Source: Candidatus Thorarchaeota archaeon
GTDB taxonomy: Archaea > Asgardarchaeota > Thorarchaeia > Thorarchaeales > Thorarchaeaceae
Direction: 5' to 3'
NCBI GenBank assembly: GCA_016839245.1
Contig: JAEOUN010000098.1
Coordinates: 1-12,387 of the forward strand
DNA length: 12,387 bases
Part shown: piece by piece, positions 12,271 through 12,387 of the stretch
Numbering within the stretch: position 1 is the first letter of the stretch
Layout of the letters: each line of letters begins with the position of its first letter
Translations under genes and position numbers: made by a program
Notes under the pieces: model-generated
Databases searched by the model: none
What the model was told of the DNA's origin: nothing
What the model saw: the letters and a program-made list of their open reading frames with translations, nothing else

Positions 12271-12387
12271 ATGCTCTTAATACATCGACCTTTGACTCAG
12301 GTCTCCTAGATGCCAACCAGACGGGGAAGGCTGCCGCTAACACTACTACTCCAATGATTCCAAGCATTGTTAATCCTGATGAACCAA
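12269..12387 (-). CDS. ABC transporter permease, FtsX/MacB-like (partial, C-terminal 38 residues)
   Basis: Only the last 38 codons are in the window; the start lies beyond base 12387. They contain a final transmembrane segment ('LTMLGIIGVVVLAAAFPVWL') and the short cytoplasmic tail 'ASRRPESKVDVLRA'. The order small hydrophobic helix, then 'PxWxASR..P...LR' is the usual end of FtsX/MacB-family permeases, where MacB has 'PAWxASRxxPxEALR'. It precedes the ATPase gene with its stop overlapping that gene's ribosome site, so the two encode one transporter. The N-terminal domains that would show the substrate class are outside the window. Confidence 0.8.
   Translation of the reverse strand, partial: GSSGLTMLGIIGVVVLAAAFPVWLASRRPESKVDVLRA

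Overview
The window reads as archaeal chromosome, AT-rich and gene-dense, with no RNA genes, mobile elements or CRISPR. The lineage evidence is the gene set: a double-thioredoxin-fold protein disulfide oxidoreductase, the ferredoxin-dependent IorA/IorB pair, several TATA-like boxes about 30-60 nt upstream of starts, and plain Shine-Dalgarno sites. A leucine-rich-repeat protein built from about eleven 24-residue units of the form 'LxxLxLxxNxLxxIDLxPLxxC' resembles repeat proteins that are frequent in Asgard archaea. An Asgard (for example Thorarchaeota-like) origin is therefore my best guess, but it is an inference and not proven by the window.

Layout. Positions 1-612 (minus): a DsrE/TusD-like and a DsrF/TusC-like sulfur-relay subunit, the latter cut by the window edge. 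736-1293 (minus): a membrane methyltransferase of the isoprenylcysteine/phospholipid methyltransferase type. 1380-2453 (plus): the leucine-rich-repeat protein. 2534-3469 (plus): an unrecognised 75-residue protein, then a protein disulfide oxidoreductase with two CxxC sites. 3625-4804 (minus): a glutaredoxin-like protein followed 4 nt later by a classical NADPH-type thioredoxin reductase. 4975-5451 (plus): a ferritin-like protein. 5639-8235 (plus): iorA-iorB. 8307-9317 (plus): a second thioredoxin-reductase-like flavoprotein whose NADPH-binding motifs are degenerate. 9426-10406 (plus): a second ferritin-like paralogue and a one-cysteine thioredoxin-fold protein. 10419-11294 (minus): an isoaspartyl peptidase/asparaginase-type Ntn hydrolase. 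11357-12387 (minus): an ABC transporter ATPase of the LolD/MacB type and the C-terminal end of its FtsX/MacB-like permease.

The central 8 kb (2.8-10.4 kb) is dominated by thiol/disulfide and iron/oxygen-defence proteins: two thioredoxin-reductase-like flavoproteins, three thioredoxin-fold proteins and two ferritin-like proteins. They surround an enzyme that makes reduced ferredoxin from 2-oxoacids. One reductase keeps an NADPH signature and sits with a glutaredoxin. The other lacks that signature and sits directly downstream of iorAB. A reasonable hypothesis is two parallel thiol-reducing routes, one NADPH-fed and one ferredoxin-fed, serving peroxide or iron defence. Other notable details are a missing iron-sulfur ligand in IorA, a CxxCxxC tail on IorB, a 13-bp interrupted inverted repeat upstream of iorA, a decamer shared just upstream of the two ferritin-like paralogues, and a nested stem structure in the 3470-3624 intergenic gap. 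No gene-free stretch exceeds 300 bases.
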